Source: Trichoplax adhaerens
Lineage: Eukaryota > Placozoa > Uniplacotomia > Trichoplacea > Trichoplacidae
Reading direction: 5' to 3'
DNA length: 64,000 bases
Assembly (NCBI RefSeq): GCF_000150275.1
Contig: NW_002060946.1
Coordinates: forward strand, 7,235,855 to 7,299,854
In this document: positions 60,917-64,000 of the stretch, piece after piece
Layout: every line of letters starts with the position of its first letter
How positions within the stretch are numbered: the first letter of the stretch is position 1
Position numbers and translations under genes: made by a program
Notes under the pieces: model-generated
The model's input: the letters and a program-made list of their open reading frames with translations, nothing else
The model's database searches: none
What the model was told of the DNA's origin: nothing

Positions 60917-61817
60917 TCGACGCTTATATTAGTCATGATTTAAGAACATGCAACAGCCTTAGGATTAAAAAGAGCTCATGTGTACATCATACACTACATT
61001 TCGATTAACCTGCTAATACAAATTTGACATTTAAACTTCGGTTGAAGGACATAGGATTCTATTCAAGATTTGCCAACAAGTGCCATATTATTTTGTAAAT
61101 TTTTGCCTCGTATCATTGCCATCAATGTTAAAAGAAATTTGCAGTTACGAGATTATTTTGGTTAAATCTAGGATAACTATTTCTGTCTTACAAGCAATAG
61201 AAATTAACTGCTATTAATACATTACATACTACTACCGTACTATGGATAGCTAAAATACCATAAAACCGACTTAATTTCCTATGTGGACACCGTTTTAAAG
61301 AAATTAATACTGATGATACAATATTCTAATTGCTTTTAATTAAATTTTATGAATATATTCCATATAATATCGACTGCAAATAAGGAATTCAAATTTTATT
61401 TACTGCAATTCGAAATTTAATCTACCTATGTTGTTAGTTGATAAGATAAAACTTTGGCGACAGTATGAGACGTAGCTATAACTTTATGAATGGTCTAGCT
61501 CTGATTAAAACTATAAAATAAAATAGAGGAATCCTATAACTTTCATAAACTAATTGATATTTTAGTATTTATAATAGCCTACAAATCTATAGAGATAAAA
61601 GGTTCACTTAACTATAGATAAAGTAAATGATCTTAGAATTACTTTCAACAGCAACACGTATCTTTCTGAGCAGGCTTACAGTATACTAAGTTTAGGTACG
61701 TATGATATCGTACCAGATTTAATTTTACACACGCATTTAAAATTAGATAAAATTATCTATAACGTTGCCATCTTACAGATTCGGATATGTAGTTACACAA
61801 TTTAAATTTACATAGGC
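60917..61817. other. Convergent spacer CHEK1/scramblase
   Basis: About 0.9 kb, AT-rich 3' flanks of both genes. No coding exon and no ACTGTAC array were seen. Confidence 0.6.
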
Positions 61818-63106
61818 TTAGTTGTTTCGATTATTTTGGTTATCTTCGAAAAACATGAAGTCCTGAAAAAATGGATTAAGCCTTAGTTAAATCAAAACTT
61901 CTCCTTTATGTTGGTATCGTTATTCCACGTTACAAACTATAACTGTGTGTCTATACATATGTACAAACATATAGTGTGTAGGTTATATTCTAAGAGATAG
62001 ATGAAAGTACCACGTAACTGCAATTTATGGACGCTTGATCTGATTGCAATTACTCATTCAAAATATATACGCATATGTTACTTACTATGAGGAAGACGGC
62101 GCCCAAGAGTGTTGCTTTGATCTTCACATCTAAGTCCATTGGGACTAAAGTACATAAATAGATTTAGTATTACTTTCATAATTCCATTGTCATGATTAGC
62201 TATATAACTTTAACCACTACAAATTACATGTTATTCCGAAATTATCGGCATCTGTGTATGCTTCTTTTAAAAAGCCAGACCACTGTTTCGTTATCTTGCC
62301 AACGGGTGTTTCACCTTCAAGAGGTAAAACCTAGTTCGAGGTAAACAAATGCATTACGTATGCAGACTATTACATATAATACTTCAATTATATCAATGTA
62401 TTAGTAATCAAGTTAAGGGGTCAGACTTTGATGATGAATATGTACCATTTTCAATAGTTTACTTTAAAAACATTACCTCAAAGTTAACATCGCCAAAGCA
62501 TGAACAAGGGCAAAATGGTCCTTTAATTCTTAGGACTGGGTTTCTGTTGGCGTCCAAAATTTTAAACTCAGGAAAGATAACAGACCACCTTACCAAATAA
62601 TTAATTGACAATAATCCAAAAGCGTTAGCAACATAGCGTATTAGTAAATGGAATGATGAATTTAATTGTATCTTATAAGAACTCAATTAAGTTGAATAAT
62701 ATTGAGCTTACTGTTGCTCGATATAACCAATGGGTGTGCCAGGTGGTGATTGCACCTCCAATTCCTGTAAGCAGCAGGGACAACAGCAGCAAGAGCAGCG
62801 AAGAGGACGTACCAAATGGATGATTTCTCGGTTATTATTATCGCAAATGCTCATCTCAAATGAACGCAATGGTCCGCAGCATTGTAAAGTTAAACAATCG
62901 TTTTCTGCACATATTCATTAAAGTAGGGAAGAAAATTTTGAAATGAAAGCACCGATACCCAGAAAATAAATGCAACGTGAAATGAGAAATCGTCTTGGTC
63001 CTATTCTATCGATCAAGGTATTACTTACGCTCAGCAGCAAAATAGACTTGTTGACCCATGCTGTTCTTAACCATGTATCTGTTGTGCGTTTCCCAGTTTG
63101 TAAATA
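61818..63106 (-). CDS. PLSCR: Phospholipid scramblase, 5' end not resolved
   Basis: Calcium-linked membrane protein of the scramblase family. Exons placed on the minus strand: 63029-63106, 62712-62904, 62477-62588, 62228-62330, 62086-62144 and 61818-61862, all joining in phase. Family marks are [31 protein letters not shown]; the Cys-rich palmitoylation stretch [69 protein letters not shown]; and the EF-hand-like/membrane end [26 protein letters not shown], read in two pieces. The C-terminal tail is short (DNQNNRNN). The proline-rich N-terminus and start codon were not found with confidence; exons at 63246-63293 and 63427-63509 on the same strand may belong to it, but the phase does not connect directly. 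Which vertebrate PLSCR paralogue it matches cannot be said. Confidence 0.9.
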
Positions 63107-63245
63107 CTATATACAGTGAATAAGAGAAAAGAACTTATTATTCCTTTATCCTTATTCTTCGACTAAATTTGTGTATATGTTACGAATATATACACAGTAT
63201 TCATAAAAATCCATTTCGTTTATATAGGCATAAAATAATATTTAC

Positions 63246-63509
63246 TCAGACGATCGAGTAATCTCATTTGCTATCTGTACATGAATTTCCTGGCTATTTT
63301 GGGGACTGCGAGATGACACGACGTATAAATCCTCTTATAAATGCGTACCATATACTGTAATATTTAAGAGCGTAAATACTGTGAAAGCAAAATCAGTTCA
63401 ATCAATTTTTTAGGGCAATATTTTACAGGACCGTTTCTAATAATCCATTAAAAGTAAACCGGCCAACAGGCACGAGTTCTCTATATAATCTAGGCCAATC
63501 TGGATACAT
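63246..63509 (-). CDS. Two phase-matched exons of unknown gene, possibly 5' part of the scramblase
   Basis: Exon 63427-63509 begins with ATG at 63509 (MYPDWPRLYRELVPVGRF...) and ends in phase 2 at a GT donor. Exon 63246-63293 starts after an AG in phase 2 and reads LQEIHVQIANEITRSSE, again ending phase 2 at GTAAAT. The pairing of donor, acceptor and phase supports real exons. The link to the scramblase exon starting at 63106 (which needs phase 1) fails, so either a further exon at 63107-63245 is missed or this is another gene. I do not recognize the peptide. Confidence 0.35.
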
Positions 63510-64000
63510 TATAAAAATGCAATCAGAAATACAGCAGTAGTTCATCGTAACCAAATTCAGTAAGGAAGTACTACTACATACAATGTAAGTTTAGTAATCA
63601 GCAAACTTTTTCGAGTTAATTATCTAACGTGGGTAAGATATAAGATTTTTTCAGCGTGCAATCAATATTCTTAGGTGAGCATAACTGACTCTTGGCAGAT
63701 TTAGTAACTGCAAATTAGAGTATAACGGACACTGGATTAATTATTATGGCGCTTTAATTAATCTGTGATTACTACGAGCTTGAGTGAAATGCGTATTAGA
63801 TTATTACCGCAATAGGGAATTTTACGAATAAGGACATGGCGCCCAGATGCAGTGGTGAAAATGCGGAGGGATATAAAAAAGGATTAATTGCATTCATGGG
63901 TGGAACAGTCTTTCTAACAAACACCGACGATGTGAGATAGTTTCTACTCTCGAATGTAATGTATGACATATATATGTTAAAGAACGGTACAAGGATTTCA
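63510..64000. other. Right-edge sequence, nothing identified
   Basis: AT-rich sequence with no exon or repeat that I could support. It may contain the 5' end of the minus-strand gene to its left. Confidence 0.5.

Overview
The window is nuclear DNA of an animal. It is AT-rich, and almost every gene is split into small exons by short introns (mostly 70-700 bp) with GT/AG borders. The gene set (a dynein regulatory complex subunit, calsequestrin, a family B seven-helix receptor, a scramblase, a WRN-type RecQ helicase, CHK1) points to a metazoan. Compact genes, high AT and family content best suit an early-branching animal, and a placozoan such as Trichoplax or Hoilungia is my best guess; that is inference and the sequence alone does not prove it. 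I rebuilt most genes exon by exon, checking reading phase across each junction.

Layout from left to right: PTPMT1-like phosphatase (-, cut by the left edge); DRC12/CCDC153 (+); RNA polymerase subunit RPB8/POLR2H (-); CCDC191 (+, 15 exons); family B (adhesion/secretin-like) GPCR with a signal peptide and SEA-like ectodomain (-, 9 exons, with a 379-base N gap in one intron); a 5.5-kb AT-rich stretch without convincing genes; ZNF511 (-); calsequestrin (+, 13 exons); hydroxymethylbilane synthase HMBS (-, 13 exons); WRN-like RecQ helicase (+); omega-amidase NIT2 (-, 10 exons); checkpoint kinase CHEK1 (+, 14 exons); phospholipid scramblase (-), followed by two further minus-strand exons near the right edge. 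No tRNA, rRNA, CRISPR or intact transposon was seen.

Genes mostly alternate in strand, giving divergent and convergent pairs. Three of the four fully contained divergent spacers (POLR2H/CCDC191, ZNF511/CASQ, NIT2/CHEK1) hold arrays of self-complementary ACTGTAC/GTACAGT words. The fourth (HMBS/WRN) holds a tandem repeat of about 280-410 bp. Convergent spacers lack such arrays.

The genes are mainly unrelated housekeeping functions: mitochondrial lipid dephosphorylation, cilia (DRC12, CCDC191), transcription, haem synthesis, ER calcium, amide hydrolysis and membrane lipid scrambling. Two act in genome stability (WRN-like helicase and CHK1) and lie on either side of NIT2. The most unusual points are a WRN-type helicase without its exonuclease domain and with a duplicated 47-nt exon, a calsequestrin that lacks the acidic tail and ends in KQEL, and a family B GPCR with no visible GPS motif.
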